From assembly GCA_024195585.1 (NCBI GenBank), contig SWBL01000409.1:1-39328 (forward strand): DNA of 39,328 bases, given 5' to 3'. The position numbers and the translations under genes are program-made. This DNA is from Aureobasidium sp. EXF-3400 (taxonomy: Eukaryota; Ascomycota; Dothideomycetes; Dothideales; Saccotheciaceae). Positions 11,637 through 22,531 of this stretch are shown here, piece after piece; the stretch's first letter is position 1; the number at the start of each line of letters is the position of its first letter. The notes under the pieces were generated by a model. That model saw only the letters and a list, made by a program, of their open reading frames with translations, was not told the DNA's origin and ran no database searches.

Positions 11637-14600
11637 TCAAGCACCGCCTCCCATCATGCGTCGAAGACGAACACTCAGGGGCTCTTCTTCTGGATCCTTT
11701 GCTTCTTCTGCCTTGACCTCCTGTGTCTCGGGCTCAGGCGATGCTAGAGTGGATGTCTGCTCAGGTGTGGTGTCTCCGGTCGTGCTTGTAGTCGAAGTAG
11801 ACGCTTCTGTACTTGGTGTCTGCTCAGTGTGCTCCTGCTCTACGGGCGCATCGAAAGTTCGAGTTTGAGATTCCGGCTTTTCAATCGTGATGGGCTCTTG
11901 AATAGTTGCTTCATCTGAAGGCGCTTCTTTTGCGCGGTTGGTATCCAGCTCGGGAGCCTTATCTTGCTTTGCCCGTTTGTCAAGTTTGTATGATTTGCGA
12001 TCGGTGGGTTTCTTTGCCTGCAATCTCTCTTTTTTGACAGTGCGTTTGGGTGTTTCCCTGTTCGGTGTACCACTAGTCTGCTGGGCATGGCTCGTCGGCT
12101 CACCGACATGAGACTTTGCCAGAGCATTGATCACATTGACCGATGCATCCACAAGCCTTTCCAGGCTTGTATCATCTTCATCACGATGAAGCCTCTTATC
12201 GTGGTAATTAATCAAGCTTAGGTCGAGGCGACGTCCACCTGTTTCGCCCGCTTCCGTCGAGCGTAGACTTGCTCTATAGTGTGACGCAAGCGGCCCAAGG
12301 TCAAATCTTCGTAGTTCACGGTACTCGAAACCAGCAAAAAGATATTTGACGGGCACCAGGCCGCTCTTCGAAGCTTCCTTGGACCAGACTTGAGCTTCGA
12401 GATCGCGCGCTGCATTCCGCAACGGTGGTGGGTATCTTTCCGGCATGGGAGCGACTATCATTTGCGGAATGGGTATCTGGAGAGCTGGAGGAGCACGCAG
12501 AACGGCGTCGTTCTTCATGCTTTCGAATATGGCGTCAATGAACGATTTAATGCCCGCATCTTCGCTCACACGATAAGCTAGGAGTCGCTGTTCGCGCTCG
12601 AATTGTATATCGGCAGGTTGTGAAGGCAAGTTCAGCTGTACAATCTCGGTATGGATGATGGCGCGCATGTCCTGGAAAACGATGCGTTTACCGTCAGGCA
12701 AATCAGCGAAAACATCCCGGTCCGAAAGCTTCCTATCGGGAGAGGACTCAATGGTGAAGCGGAGCTGGATCGCGGGAAACGACGTGCTAGCCAACGTGCT
12801 TGCCTGCTCGAGAGGAGAAGGAATCAGATGAGCTAAGAGCCCTGTACGTCTGACACGAGCTTCCTTCCAATGGCTGCTGGAGGGGACAGAAGCCAAGAGA
12901 CCGACAAGGCCAGGAATTTTGGAGGTAAAGATTTGCTTATGGTAATTTGCATTGTTTTTCTCATCCACACGAAGACCTTGAGCACCTGGATAGGGAGTTC
13001 CAGCTCCATCGTCGTGCAACGATTGGCCGATGCGGGCCCTCCAGAAGCCGTGTTTAAGCTTCCCTGCCCAGATTGACACTTTCAAATCGGGTGCGTCCTC
13101 TGAGGAGTCAAGATGAGACTTCATGATCGCAAAAGCCTTGTTCGTGATAGGATCGTCGTTACGCAGGGGCGAATGTGCTCGATCAGCGTCTAGAGCACCT
13201 GTCTTGCTGGTCTCGATCACGGGATGGCCATGCGCAGTATCCAGAGGAGTTAGGTCAGCTATAGACTGCTCAGACTTGAATGAAGAGGTGACCCAGCGAC
13301 CAAGGTGGAGATATCGGGCAAAGGAAGGCAAGTCTTTGGTGGTCGGAAGAGTTTCGAGGCGACAGTCTTCAGCATCATGCTTTTCATAGATCTGCGCAAC
13401 TTTGATCCGCTTACGGGTATCTAAGAGAGCGACAAGTAGGCGATGGGCATCATTGATCGTTGCATCAGCAAAGCTGGCGATGCGAAGACGCTTGGCACCA
13501 ACATCGTGATGTATATGAGTTCTGGTCAGTCGCATGATCCTGGTCAGCTGAGCAGAACTCAAAATATCCTGTAACGGGTAGCCTGATCGATCTGATGGCA
13601 ACAGGGCATCAAAAGTGTCGAGGTCAATGTCAGCGCTTTTGGCAGGAGCATAGGCTTCGACCAGGACACGAGCAAGTGCTTCAGCTTCAATCCTCGGGCC
13701 CACGATCCGAATAACGTGATCGGCTTGATGCAACTGGAAGCGGGAGTTCGTGTAGTATTTGCCGTTTTGGAGCAGGGGCTGCAAGAGTTCCGAATCTTTT
13801 GTGAGCAGTAGACCGAATTGCATGGGTGTCAGCAGGAACTCCATCTCTCCCTTGGCTGCGTGCTCTTCCTCGATGCCGAGGAACCAGGCGTGGCGCAATA
13901 TGGATTCTATGACGTCTTCTTTGTTGTTCATCTTACGGCCTATGTGCTCGGAGAAGTTGACCAAGGGTAGCCGCTTGGTGATAGGGGTAGTACCGGCATG
14001 CCAGGCAGTTCGCTGAAGATGTTGCAGTTCACCGCCGCTGGTGGTGATCTCAATGGCTTCGGTCTCTTTCAAAGCACGACGAGAGAGCCTGGTATTGGAG
14101 GAACCGAATCGAGTAGGAGCAGTCGTGTGGACCAAGTAGCCTTTTAGTTGACCTATGGTATAACGTTTCGCCAGAGCAGTAAACTTGTCTCGAAATTCGT
14201 CCTCTTTGAGGACGGAGACATTGATTCCGGGCCTTAGCTCATCGATGGATTCGAAGACTTCTTGGGCTTGAGGGCGAATTGCTCTTCTGCCCGACATATT
14301 TTCAATGTCGCTAGCGGTCAGGGTAGGCAGCGTTGATTCGGCGTCATCGACCTCGGTCTTATCCTGGGCTGGCTTATCCTTTGGTGGACGAGGCTCGTGC
14401 AAGTCGCGCAGAACAATGACTTCGGAGTCTTGACCTAAGCTGGCAATGGACAGAGCCTCTGAGGACTCGACACGCCTCTGGCCGCCTTTTTTACCACGAA
14501 TCCTTCCATGATTGACGTGGTTGCGAACAATACGAAGGCGCGGTGATTGGTGCTTGTGTTGCTGCTCCGAAGGAGGTGCAGATGGGGAGGCAGGAAAATC

Positions 14601-14723
14601 TTGAGTCGGCTGAGGCGACTCATCCGAGGATTGGTAACGGCGGTGTTGGATTTGACGGAGCACGAGGCGGAGGTTGCATCGCAGACATGTCGACGCGTCC
14701 CGAACTGACGACGGGCGTAACAT
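11637..14723 (-). CDS. SLS1: Mitochondrial Sls1-type protein
   Basis: One uninterrupted exon of 1028 codons. The real start is the ATG at 14723; the codon before it is TTG. The N-terminus (MLRPSSVRDASTCLRC... HRRYQSS) is basic and free of acidic residues, a good mitochondrial targeting signal. The body matches the fungal Sls1 family: KRYTIGQLKGYLVHTT in the N-terminal part, KH-like segments around residues 300-480, and FEYRELRRFDLGPLASHY near residue 800. In yeast Sls1 is an inner-membrane protein that links mitochondrial transcription to translation of mtDNA-encoded messages. The last ~170 residues are low-complexity, rich in Lys, Glu, Thr and Pro. They make this protein much longer than yeast Sls1, probably through a disordered tail. 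The gene faces away from the C2-domain gene. Confidence 0.85.
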   Translation of the reverse strand: MLRPSSVRDASTCLRCNLRLVLRQIQHRRYQSSDESPQPTQDFPASPSAPPSEQQHKHQSPRLRIVRNHVNHGRIRGKKGGQRRVESSEALSIASLGQDSEVIVLRDLHEPRPPKDKPAQDKTEVDDAESTLPTLTASDIENMSGRRAIRPQAQEVFESIDELRPGINVSVLKEDEFRDKFTALAKRYTIGQLKGYLVHTTAPTRFGSSNTRLSRRALKETEAIEITTSGGELQHLQRTAWHAGTTPITKRLPLVNFSEHIGRKMNNKEDVIESILRHAWFLGIEEEHAAKGEMEFLLTPMQFGLLLTKDSELLQPLLQNGKYYTNSRFQLHQADHVIRIVGPRIEAEALARVLVEAYAPAKSADIDLDTFDALLPSDRSGYPLQDILSSAQLTRIMRLTRTHIHHDVGAKRLRIASFADATINDAHRLLVALLDTRKRIKVAQIYEKHDAEDCRLETLPTTKDLPSFARYLHLGRWVTSSFKSEQSIADLTPLDTAHGHPVIETSKTGALDADRAHSPLRNDDPITNKAFAIMKSHLDSSEDAPDLKVSIWAGKLKHGFWRARIGQSLHDDGAGTPYPGAQGLRVDEKNNANYHKQIFTSKIPGLVGLLASVPSSSHWKEARVRRTGLLAHLIPSPLEQASTLASTSFPAIQLRFTIESSPDRKLSDRDVFADLPDGKRIVFQDMRAIIHTEIVQLNLPSQPADIQFEREQRLLAYRVSEDAGIKSFIDAIFESMKNDAVLRAPPALQIPIPQMIVAPMPERYPPPLRNAARDLEAQVWSKEASKSGLVPVKYLFAGFEYRELRRFDLGPLASHYRASLRSTEAGETGGRRLDLSLINYHDKRLHRDEDDTSLERLVDASVNVINALAKSHVGEPTSHAQQTSGTPNRETPKRTVKKERLQAKKPTDRKSYKLDKRAKQDKAPELDTNRAKEAPSDEATIQEPITIEKPESQTRTFDAPVEQEHTEQTPSTEASTSTTSTTGDTTPEQTSTLASPEPETQEVKAEEAKDPEEEPLSVRLRRMMGGGA

Positions 14724-14978
14724 CAAGACAATCTACGTGCAGGGAAAGAGCGACTGAGCGTTCGCATACAAGTCGAATCTACAATCGCGGCTCTCGGATC
14801 TCGAAAGTGTAATCTTGGCATCACAAGCTTATCTTATCTCCGAGCGACGGGCCGAATGTCATCATCTTTCACATGCTGATGGTGCATCCGGCATGCCGCT
14901 CCTTCCGCAGGTACTCGCAATCACGAATTGACCCATCACTCCCAAGATGCAGACCTTTGGTGAGGCCCGACAAGTGCA
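14724..14978. promoter_or_regulatory. Divergent promoter of SLS1 and the NT-C2 gene
   Basis: Only 255 bases separate the two start codons, so the genes probably share promoter elements. I saw no convincing named binding site. Confidence 0.45.
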
Positions 14979-16278
14979 ATGGTTGCTGTCTTGAAGGCTC
15001 CAACGCTGACATTCGCAGTCCCCAAGGCCCGTCGCGTACGTCCTCCCTTCCGAGCCTGAACTGCCTGTAGACCTATTGATCACATCTCCGACACAGCCTC
15101 GCTTCGATTTCAAGCTCAACATATTTGACCTGAACAACGTCCCCCTGGTATCCGGCACATGCTTCGTCAAATGGCACCTCCCCTCATCGAGCGCTGCCGA
15201 ACATCGCGGCCGCACAAACAAATGCAACATCAAGGATCACAAGGTCGTCTTCGACTATGAGAAACAGACCAATGTACGTCTTGTCATTGGCAAGGATCAG
15301 ATGCTCCAAGAGCTGTACATACATCTCGAAATCATACAAGAGTACTCCAGCGCCGGCAAAGGGGAACGCATCACTCTGGGAAATATCAAACTTAACCTGG
15401 CTGAATACGTTGACACAAACGACCATGCTCACGAAGACGAAGAAGGTGTCACGAGGCGCTACCTCATGCAGGACAGCAAAATCAACAGCACTCTAAAAGT
15501 CTCTTTGCATCTCAAGCATCTCGAGGGTGACAGAAGCTACTATGCGTAAGCTAAGCCCTGGTTTTAATCTGCCATGTGTCTGACCCCAACATAGTCCTCC
15601 GTTGCGTACCGCTCCCGTGTTCGGTGGAATCACTGGTATAATGTCTCAGGAGGTCGCAGAAGTCGCTGAAGAGGGCAGCAATATACCTTCCTTATCCAAC
15701 AAGAGCCGCGAAAATGGCGAGCTACAAGACATGTATCGACGGACGCTAGCTGCATCCTGGGTAGCACAACCAGGGGTATACCGACCCCTTTTGATGTCAT
15801 CATAAGACCACAACTGATCACCTTGTAGGAGCTACGAGCTGATGACTGTATCAAGGATATATTCGCTGGCGGTGACGGTTGGGGCTCGCATCTCGACCAT
15901 GTCCAACGCAGCCAACATCTCGCTCCCGGCAGCGATGAAGACAAGTCTAAATCCGTCAATTTGGCCCCAACACCCAAATCCACCAGATCATCGCGATCGA
16001 AAAGCCCTATGCGCGGACACCAGCGTGAAGTCAGCAAAGAAAGCGTACAGTCTGATAGACGCAAAGGCTTTGACGGCTGGTCTAAAGATACTTCTTCCGC
16101 TGCTAATCTGAGCAAGCAAGGCACATTTGGAGGTCGAAGCAGTTTACACCAGCAAGCCCTAAAGTTTGAGATGGAATCCGCCAAACGAAAGGCCAAACCG
16201 GGACAGAACGAAGTCGACGAGTTCGATAATCCATGGCGTGAGGATATGAAGTCATGGAAGATCGGAAACATGATTTGA
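14979..16278 (+). CDS. NT-C2 domain protein (EEIG1/EHBP1 N-terminal C2 type)
   Basis: Four exons, 14979-15035, 15097-15545, 15595-15775 and 15829-16278, encode 378 residues. The opening MVAVLKAPTLTFAVPKARR joins across the first intron to PRFDFKLNIFDLNNVPLVSG and CFVKWHLPSS. That is the start of an N-terminal C2 domain, which runs to about residue 165 and ends with STLKVSLHLKHLEGD. Such domains bind membranes or small-GTPase pathway proteins at membranes; the exact partner in fungi is unknown to me. The C-terminal half is Ser/Arg/Lys-rich and probably disordered (TRSSRSKSPMRGHQRE). It finishes with a short conserved-looking stretch, FDNPWREDMKSWKIGNMI. Start choice: no earlier in-frame ATG fits, and this one gives the expected distance to the C2 core. 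Confidence 0.85.
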
Positions 16279-16937
16279 CCGTTGTTAACTTGATACCCTC
16301 GAGATGGTTTGCTGTATTATTGTTGTATGAGTAATGTTGACGTAGGAATAGTAATTTATATATCACATATCTGGCCACTGAGATGCGCATCAGGCAACTC
16401 AAGACCCTGGTGTAGCACCGTGTTCCGCTTGCAACACACGCCCCTGACCCTCGCCATACCAGATTTTCTACCCCTTCGAGACCCAGCCATCAATTGCCAG
16501 AAACATCACGATGGGATAAAAGAAAAGATTCGCATCAGCCCGAGGTAGTGCAATACGAGCGACACAATGGTCAAAGCAGAGTCAACTCCTTCAACCCATG
16601 TTCCAAAAACAAACATCGTGAACCTGCAGAAGAGCAAGGTAAACGAACGTAACGAAAAGGTCTTGCCAGCAAGCGGCCGGATGCTGGAAACGACACATCA
16701 AAATGTATCTTGCCACAAGAGCGGTTTCTTATTGGCCTTGAAACGTGTTTCCTTGTTACGCATCAGGATGACTCTCCTTCGATAAACCCGCGTTCGAAGT
16801 GGTCTCGCGTGTAGGTTGAAAGCCGCATATGAGAGGAAGAAGAGAAGGAATGATGGGGGAGAAGAGGTTTTATATATGATTTTGAGGATGACTGATAAGT
16901 ATCTGTGGATCCCGTGACAGCCACTAACCATGACCTT
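16279..16937. other. Convergent intergenic region between the NT-C2 gene and HRQ1
   Basis: Facing 3' UTRs. Short open frames on both strands show no domain content. I saw no structured RNA or repeat. Confidence 0.55.
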
Positions 16938-19900
16938 TCAATCCTCAGGTTCATCCTTGATGATAACAATACCCTCCTCTTCTCCATCTTCAGTCTTAAT
17001 AATAATATCGCCGAACCTCTTACCCCGTCCTGGCGCGACTTCGTTGGCAAACACAACAGTCTCGACACCTGCAGGTTGCCTCTCATCCTCAGGACCCCAA
17101 GGTAGCGCATCGACATCGATTTCCCTATTCAACAGCGCCTTTAGAATAACTTCAGCACCGGCTTTACTCATAACAGAATTAGCCTCTTTACATTGCTCCG
17201 AGCAACAGCATTCAAGACATCCTTCGTCGCAGTGACATGCGCCCACTCGCTCGCAAGCCTGCACAAGCAAGCGATCCACAAACTCAAAAGCTTTGGTACT
17301 GATGCCTGAACCTGCAGCACCGCCTTTGGCATCGTAAAATGTCAAGCGTGCAGGTCGCTTACGGCTGTTCTCTTTCGCCTGAAACTCTTTGAGGGCGTTC
17401 TTGCATTCGGTCTTGACATCGCCGGGCATGCTGATGACGAAATTTGGCATCAACGATAGCAGAGCGTGTTCGGCTGCGTGAATGGCTCCTGCCATGTTCA
17501 ATCGTCTGGAGTCGAGGATTTGCAACGCGCGACGTGGTACGTCAAGCCACATGCCCTTGCTGAAGATTGTGATGGGGGGATTGTCGACTTCCACTGCATC
17601 CAAGATGCGGCGCTTCGCATCAACTTTGAAGAACCCAAAGACCACTTGGGTAATTCTGATGGTGCCGTAGTATGCCCGTGACAATGACTTGGAAATCTTG
17701 CGAATCGCTTCGGTTTCAATGGGGTCAATGTCGGTGAAGTCGCGCTGCTGAGTCGTCCATTCGACGCGCACGAACTCGACACGAGCCATCATTCTGTCTG
17801 TTGACATCTCCTTGACCAAGTACTTGTTGCCTTGATGCAAGTAAATACCTCCTTCGTAGATTGTGAAGAACGCGCGTGAGGCTTCGAGCTCTTCGAGTAC
17901 GACATTGCGTCCATGAGTGATGTCAACGATAGCAAAGTGGTCTTCCTCAGTGTCACGAATTGCCACGAAAGTCGACGGACGAGGAAGGAAGCGGTCGGCT
18001 GTGTGGAAGAAGCCAAGATCGTCCCTTCTCATTCGGTCCCTTGCAATGTCTGTGAGGAGTTTGCCAAAGTAGACCTCGTCCTCTTTGGGCTGGATCGGCA
18101 TCTCGTTGGCCGCACATTGCACATGTCCTTCGAGTACCAGCATGTTCTCCAGATCGACCTGTAGCTGACAGTTTGGCTTCGTGAAGATCTCGTCTGGATT
18201 CTGCATGTAATGCTGATCGGTTGGAAAGGCGTCTCCGACCAGAACAGACATCGAGTCTTTGTTCCTGCGACCTGCTCGACCACTCTGTTGACGAAGGTTG
18301 GCGATAGTGTATGGGAATCCGCAAGTCATGACCGCATCCAGAGAACCGATATCGATACCGAGCTCCAGCGCGCTGGTCGCCACGATGCCAACGAGCTTTC
18401 CATCGAACATTTCCTTTTCGATCTTACGTCGATCTTGAGGAGCATAACCGCCACGATAGGACATGACTCTTGCCATGACCTCCTGCTTGTCCAGATACGC
18501 TAGCTCATTCTTGACAGCACCGATCAAGGCTTCACACTGTTTTCGCACTCTGCAGAACGCAATGACGCGAACACCTCGCAGGATGAGTTGACAGAAGAGC
18601 TTCGCAGCTTCCGCCAAGGCATCACCTCTGCCAGAAGTCGGATCTGCTGGATCCTTGAAGGGAGTATTCCAACACAGAAACTCTTTTCTACCAGAAGGAG
18701 AACCGTCGAAATCTGTAAGTTTGACTTGTTCCACACCAAATATTGTCTTCATGTGTTCTTCGGGGTTTGCGACAGTAGCAGAACAAGAAATGAACTTGAT
18801 ATGGCGGTTTCCCACAGCAGCACAGATTCTACGCAGACGTCGCATGATCAAAGCTACGTGCGCGCCGAAGAGACCATTGTAGACGTGAAGTTCGTCGACA
18901 ACCACAAAGCGCAGATTTTGCAAGAAAGTTCTCCAGGCTTCTTCCTGTGGTAGAATAGTAATGTGCAGCATGTCTGGATTGGTGAAAATGATGCTTCCTT
19001 CATCTCGAATCAGATTTCGGTCGCACATCTGTGTATCACCGTCGAACGTCTCGACAACCAGATCTTGCAGTCCATCCATGTATTGGAGAAGGTCTTTCAG
19101 ACTACGTCTTTGATCTTGAGCAAGAGCCTTGGTAGGGAAGATGTACATGGCTCTAGCTTGCTTGTTCTTTTCAAGCTCATGTAAGACAGGTATCTGGTAT
19201 ATCAAGGACTTTCCAGAACTCGTTGACGTTGAGACAATGACATTATGGCCGTCGTATAGATTGTTGATGGCCTCTGCTTGATGCGAATATAGTTGCGTGA
19301 TACCGCGAGTATTGTAGAGTGCATCGACAAGAGTCTGCGATAACTGGAAGTTTAAGTCGCCATAGATGGCAGGCTGAGGGTCGAAAACACGGTGACCATC
19401 CGGCACTATTTGACCAGTATACCACTCCAAAGTTTTGATCTCGGAGACGATCTCAGGAATAGTCTTGCGTTCGTCCGGGATCGATTTCGGCAGTAATGCT
19501 CTTCGCTTTTCAGGAGTAGGTGTGTTTCCTCTGCTTTCCGAGGGCGCGGGTATGTTAAGGTTGTGCTCGATATCCAGTTTCTCTACTGGGTTTACACCCT
19601 CTGCGTCGCACTCATTCAGCCAAGCATTCACCGCAGACGTGAACTTGTTGTTTCTCTTTTCGATCAAGTTCATCATTTGCTTCTGACTGTACACGGGCAT
19701 CTTAAGGTCTTCATCCTTGAGCTTTCGTGTTGCTTTTGTAGGTTCTCCAGTCTTTGTATGCTGTACTTGACGTTTCAGATCTCCGTCGATGTACTCGAAT
19801 AACAGGACCTCTTTGTTCCCTTTCTCTTGCTTGTCTTCTTTTGGTTCCGAAGCCATGTAACCTTCGAATCTTTTGTTCTTCGAGTTCTCCTGCTCGCCCA

Positions 19901-20378
19901 TGAGATTTACCTGCAGCAAGTCTTCATCGATGTATGCGAAGTTGATGGATCGCGGTATGAGGGCCTTGATCTTGGCGACATCTTGTATGGATAGCTCACG
20001 GCCGATGTGTGATTCCACAGTGGTCCTTATAGTCTCAAAGGTGGTGGCCAGATGTTTGCGGGTGCAGCAGAAGGTGTAGACCAGGTTGAGAGCTCGGTGG
20101 ACTTGACCTAGCTTTGTGAATTCTTCAGGCCAGGGTATTGTCGTCTCTACCATGGAAGATCCTTTTCTGGACAGGCTCGGTGGTGCACCTTTGGCCTTGG
20201 GCGTCCGCTTTGGTTTCTTGCCTCCATCTTGTGTCTTGGTTGGTACTGTTGAGGTACTTGCGGTCGGGTCTTGGGTGTTTGCAGGCTCAGCTTCGACTTG
20301 GTCTTGTTCGTCCTGGCTCTTTCTCTTCCTCTTGCGTACGACTTTGTTGGATACTGTTGCAGCTTGCAATTTGACCAT
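16938..20378 (-). CDS. HRQ1: Hrq1-type RecQ4-like 3'-5' DNA helicase
   Basis: A single exon of 1146 codons; yeast Hrq1 is of similar size. The first ~75 residues are basic and disordered, with nuclear localisation-like clusters (VVRKRKRK). A helical N-terminal domain follows (EEFTKLGQVHRALNLVYTF). The helicase core begins at about residue 345 with YSHQAEAINNLYDG and the Walker A motif STSTSSGKS at about 386-394. It continues with FPTKALAQDQ, a DELH box at about 495, FISCSATVANPEEH, ATSALELGIDIGSLD and QQSGRAGRR. The C-terminal part has the Hrq1-specific (DUF1998) region and a cysteine cluster, CDEGCLECCCSEQC, near residue 1045 that probably binds zinc. Hrq1 acts in crosslink repair and telomere maintenance in the nucleus. 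All motifs look intact. Confidence 0.93.
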   Translation of the reverse strand: MVKLQAATVSNKVVRKRKRKSQDEQDQVEAEPANTQDPTASTSTVPTKTQDGGKKPKRTPKAKGAPPSLSRKGSSMVETTIPWPEEFTKLGQVHRALNLVYTFCCTRKHLATTFETIRTTVESHIGRELSIQDVAKIKALIPRSINFAYIDEDLLQVNLMGEQENSKNKRFEGYMASEPKEDKQEKGNKEVLLFEYIDGDLKRQVQHTKTGEPTKATRKLKDEDLKMPVYSQKQMMNLIEKRNNKFTSAVNAWLNECDAEGVNPVEKLDIEHNLNIPAPSESRGNTPTPEKRRALLPKSIPDERKTIPEIVSEIKTLEWYTGQIVPDGHRVFDPQPAIYGDLNFQLSQTLVDALYNTRGITQLYSHQAEAINNLYDGHNVIVSTSTSSGKSLIYQIPVLHELEKNKQARAMYIFPTKALAQDQRRSLKDLLQYMDGLQDLVVETFDGDTQMCDRNLIRDEGSIIFTNPDMLHITILPQEEAWRTFLQNLRFVVVDELHVYNGLFGAHVALIMRRLRRICAAVGNRHIKFISCSATVANPEEHMKTIFGVEQVKLTDFDGSPSGRKEFLCWNTPFKDPADPTSGRGDALAEAAKLFCQLILRGVRVIAFCRVRKQCEALIGAVKNELAYLDKQEVMARVMSYRGGYAPQDRRKIEKEMFDGKLVGIVATSALELGIDIGSLDAVMTCGFPYTIANLRQQSGRAGRRNKDSMSVLVGDAFPTDQHYMQNPDEIFTKPNCQLQVDLENMLVLEGHVQCAANEMPIQPKEDEVYFGKLLTDIARDRMRRDDLGFFHTADRFLPRPSTFVAIRDTEEDHFAIVDITHGRNVVLEELEASRAFFTIYEGGIYLHQGNKYLVKEMSTDRMMARVEFVRVEWTTQQRDFTDIDPIETEAIRKISKSLSRAYYGTIRITQVVFGFFKVDAKRRILDAVEVDNPPITIFSKGMWLDVPRRALQILDSRRLNMAGAIHAAEHALLSLMPNFVISMPGDVKTECKNALKEFQAKENSRKRPARLTFYDAKGGAAGSGISTKAFEFVDRLLVQACERVGACHCDEGCLECCCSEQCKEANSVMSKAGAEVILKALLNREIDVDALPWGPEDERQPAGVETVVFANEVAPGRGKRFGDIIIKTEDGEEEGIVIIKDEPED

Positions 20379-20899
20379 TGTTGTTATTGTGAGTTGACGC
20401 GAAAACCAATGACGTAGCCAGTATCCGTTGGTGAAGATATTCGGACCAGAAGACCAATTCCAGTAGTCGTAATTGTAAGAGTAGCTACGCGTTTAAGCTG
20501 TTACTGATTGTATGCATCGCATTGATCAAGGGTAATATCAGCGTTGTGACATGCGTGTATATCAAGAAGGCAAGTGCGAGTACAAAGGAAGAGTGGATTT
20601 CGCGACGCCCTTCTTTGCCACTGTTTTCCGTCCATACAATGCGAACCACCATTACCGATTCAGACAATTACAATGGAATAAGAGATGATCCGAGCATATG
20701 GATCGAGCGAGCATTCTTCTTGTGCAAATCTTGTTTCGATTCTTGGTTTATGATTTCCATCTTTTGTACGCTCATGTATTCGCTGAAGACAAAAGCCGCC
20801 CATCCAACTTGTGCCTATGCTGCTAACCTTCTCACCAGCGTTCGAAATGCGTCTGCCTCAACGTAGTAGTAAATCGTTACTGTCGTTGGATACCGTCCC
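20379..20899. other. Intergenic: HRQ1 upstream region and YRB2-like 3' UTR
   Basis: Both flanking genes are on the - strand, so this holds the 3' UTR of the Ran-binding gene and the promoter of HRQ1. A 114-codon frame on the + strand (20522-20866) has no ATG start, no domain and no coding character; it is not called. Confidence 0.5.
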
Positions 20900-22531
20900 C
20901 TACATCTGCTTCTGCAATTCTGTAATGTGCTCCCACAGTTCCATGGCGAATTGTGGTCTCATCTGTGTTTCATGTTAGCATCTCTATGTGTTAAAAGAGA
21001 CGATGTTCGGTTCATACCTTCATCTGGAGGACCTCGAGCTGAGGCTTGCCTTCCAAAGAACCAACGAAAGTCATGAAGTTTCCAGTGGGCTTTGCACCAT
21101 GCACATCACCAAATTTGAGACCCTTTTGAATAGGAGTGTTGAGCACGACGCGGTGTGAGCCATCCGCACGCATGACAAGTCTGGCCTTCAACGTGGAATC
21201 CTCGTCGCCGGGCTTTGGTTCAGTCACATTCAGGCGAAGGACACCCACTCCACGCTCTTTCCATTCCTTCTTATCCACAAAGTTGTACAGCTTAGCGCGA
21301 CAAGTGTATTCGGTGGTTTCGCCTTCTTCGCCAGTTTCGACTGAAAAGTTGTTAGTCATGAAAAATTCGAGCTTCCATAGGATGGAATGGTCTTACTGTC
21401 TTGTTCGAAGAAGCGTGTATCCTTCTTGTCCTCGTCGACGATGAGCTTTGGGCTCTTAACTCCAGAATCAACTTCGCCGTCGTCTCCAGACTGTTCCTCC
21501 TCCTCATCGGCAGGCGCACCGAATGCTGTAATACCTGTCTTCGTGCTCGATCCAATCACACCAGGTGTACCACTGCTCGCGAAGCTGGTCAACTTGGAAC
21601 CGCCGCTCAGACCTCCGAAACCACCACCGAAACCATTGCCAAGTTTTCCAAAGCCAGAGGCACTAGAACCGAATCCTGAGGAACCAGCAGTTGCAAAAGG
21701 TGAGACTGTCGATGAAAGACCGCCAAAGGCACTTGGAGCTGGCTTTGCGCTGTCCTCGCCAGGTGCAGGAGTGCTGCCAGGGCTCGCGAAGCTAGACAGA
21801 GTCTTACTCTGACCCAGTGCGCCGAAGGCGGATGTGGAAGAGCCAGCAAGAGCGCCAAATGCAGACGAAGCAAAAGCACTGGTCGTGGGTTGGGGTTGTT
21901 CCGAGGGTGATTTAGTGGTGGCTAGGGAAGCGAATGGCGAGGATGCAGAGGTGTTTGCGAAGCCGCTACCTGCGGGAATCTTGGTGGTGGGTTTAGACTG
22001 CTGCTCTCCAGTAGTCTGTCCTTCAGGTTCGATGGTTGCCTTTGCGTCTGATGCCGTCTGTGAGGTTGTGTCGGTGCTGGTGGTATCATCGACCCTGCTG
22101 CGCTTCGTCTTTGGACTCTCGTCGGGTTTGGTCGAGCCGTCTGCTTCAATCGCATTGGCAGTCGAGGTAGATGGCACTGAAACCTGAGGGGCGTCCACTG
22201 CCACGGGCTCGTCGTCTCTTTCGAGTTCGCTAGATTTGCGCTTGCCAGGTTGGTCAAGGGCCTTGTCCTCGGGCGAGTTTTCCCTAGATCTCTTGTTGGT
22301 GCGAGCCTGTCTGCTCTTATGCGCGGGCTCATCCTCTAGGTTCTCGACATCCTCGTGGCTTCGCTTTCGCTGCAGTTTGGCGCGGGCCTTCTCGGGCTCG
22401 GGCTGTGAGGTTGCGGTCGTGTGGGCATTCTGAGGAGCGCTCTTGATGGAGGCATTTCTCAGTCTCTCCCTAAGAGGTCGCTCACCTCCCTCGGTGTCGG
22501 AAACGTGTGACTCCTTTGGCGAGGTGGGCAT
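20900..22531 (-). CDS. YRB2: Yrb2/RanBP3-type Ran-binding nuclear export cofactor
   Basis: Exons 22531-21397, 21340-21018 and 20962-20900 join to 506 residues. The N-terminal half is disordered and charged, with basic clusters (QRKRSHEDVE, KSRQARTNKRSRE) that may act as nuclear localisation signals. Residues ~190-340 carry many FG dipeptides in Ala/Ser/Gly-rich sequence (SAFGALAG, GNGFGGGFGGL). The C-terminal ~130 residues are a Ran-binding domain, with DTRFFEQD, YTCRAKLYNF, EWKERGVGVLRLNV and ARLVMRADGSHRVVLN. The short last exon supplies MRPQFAMELWEHITEL. FG repeats followed by one RanBD is the layout of yeast Yrb2, fission yeast Hba1 and RanBP3, which assist Crm1-dependent export. Nup2 has a similar layout but is longer, so it is a less likely alternative. 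Confidence 0.87.

Noticed and set aside
14724..14726. Extra N-terminal Met for SLS1
   Set aside because: The codon before the ATG at 14723 is TTG, not ATG.
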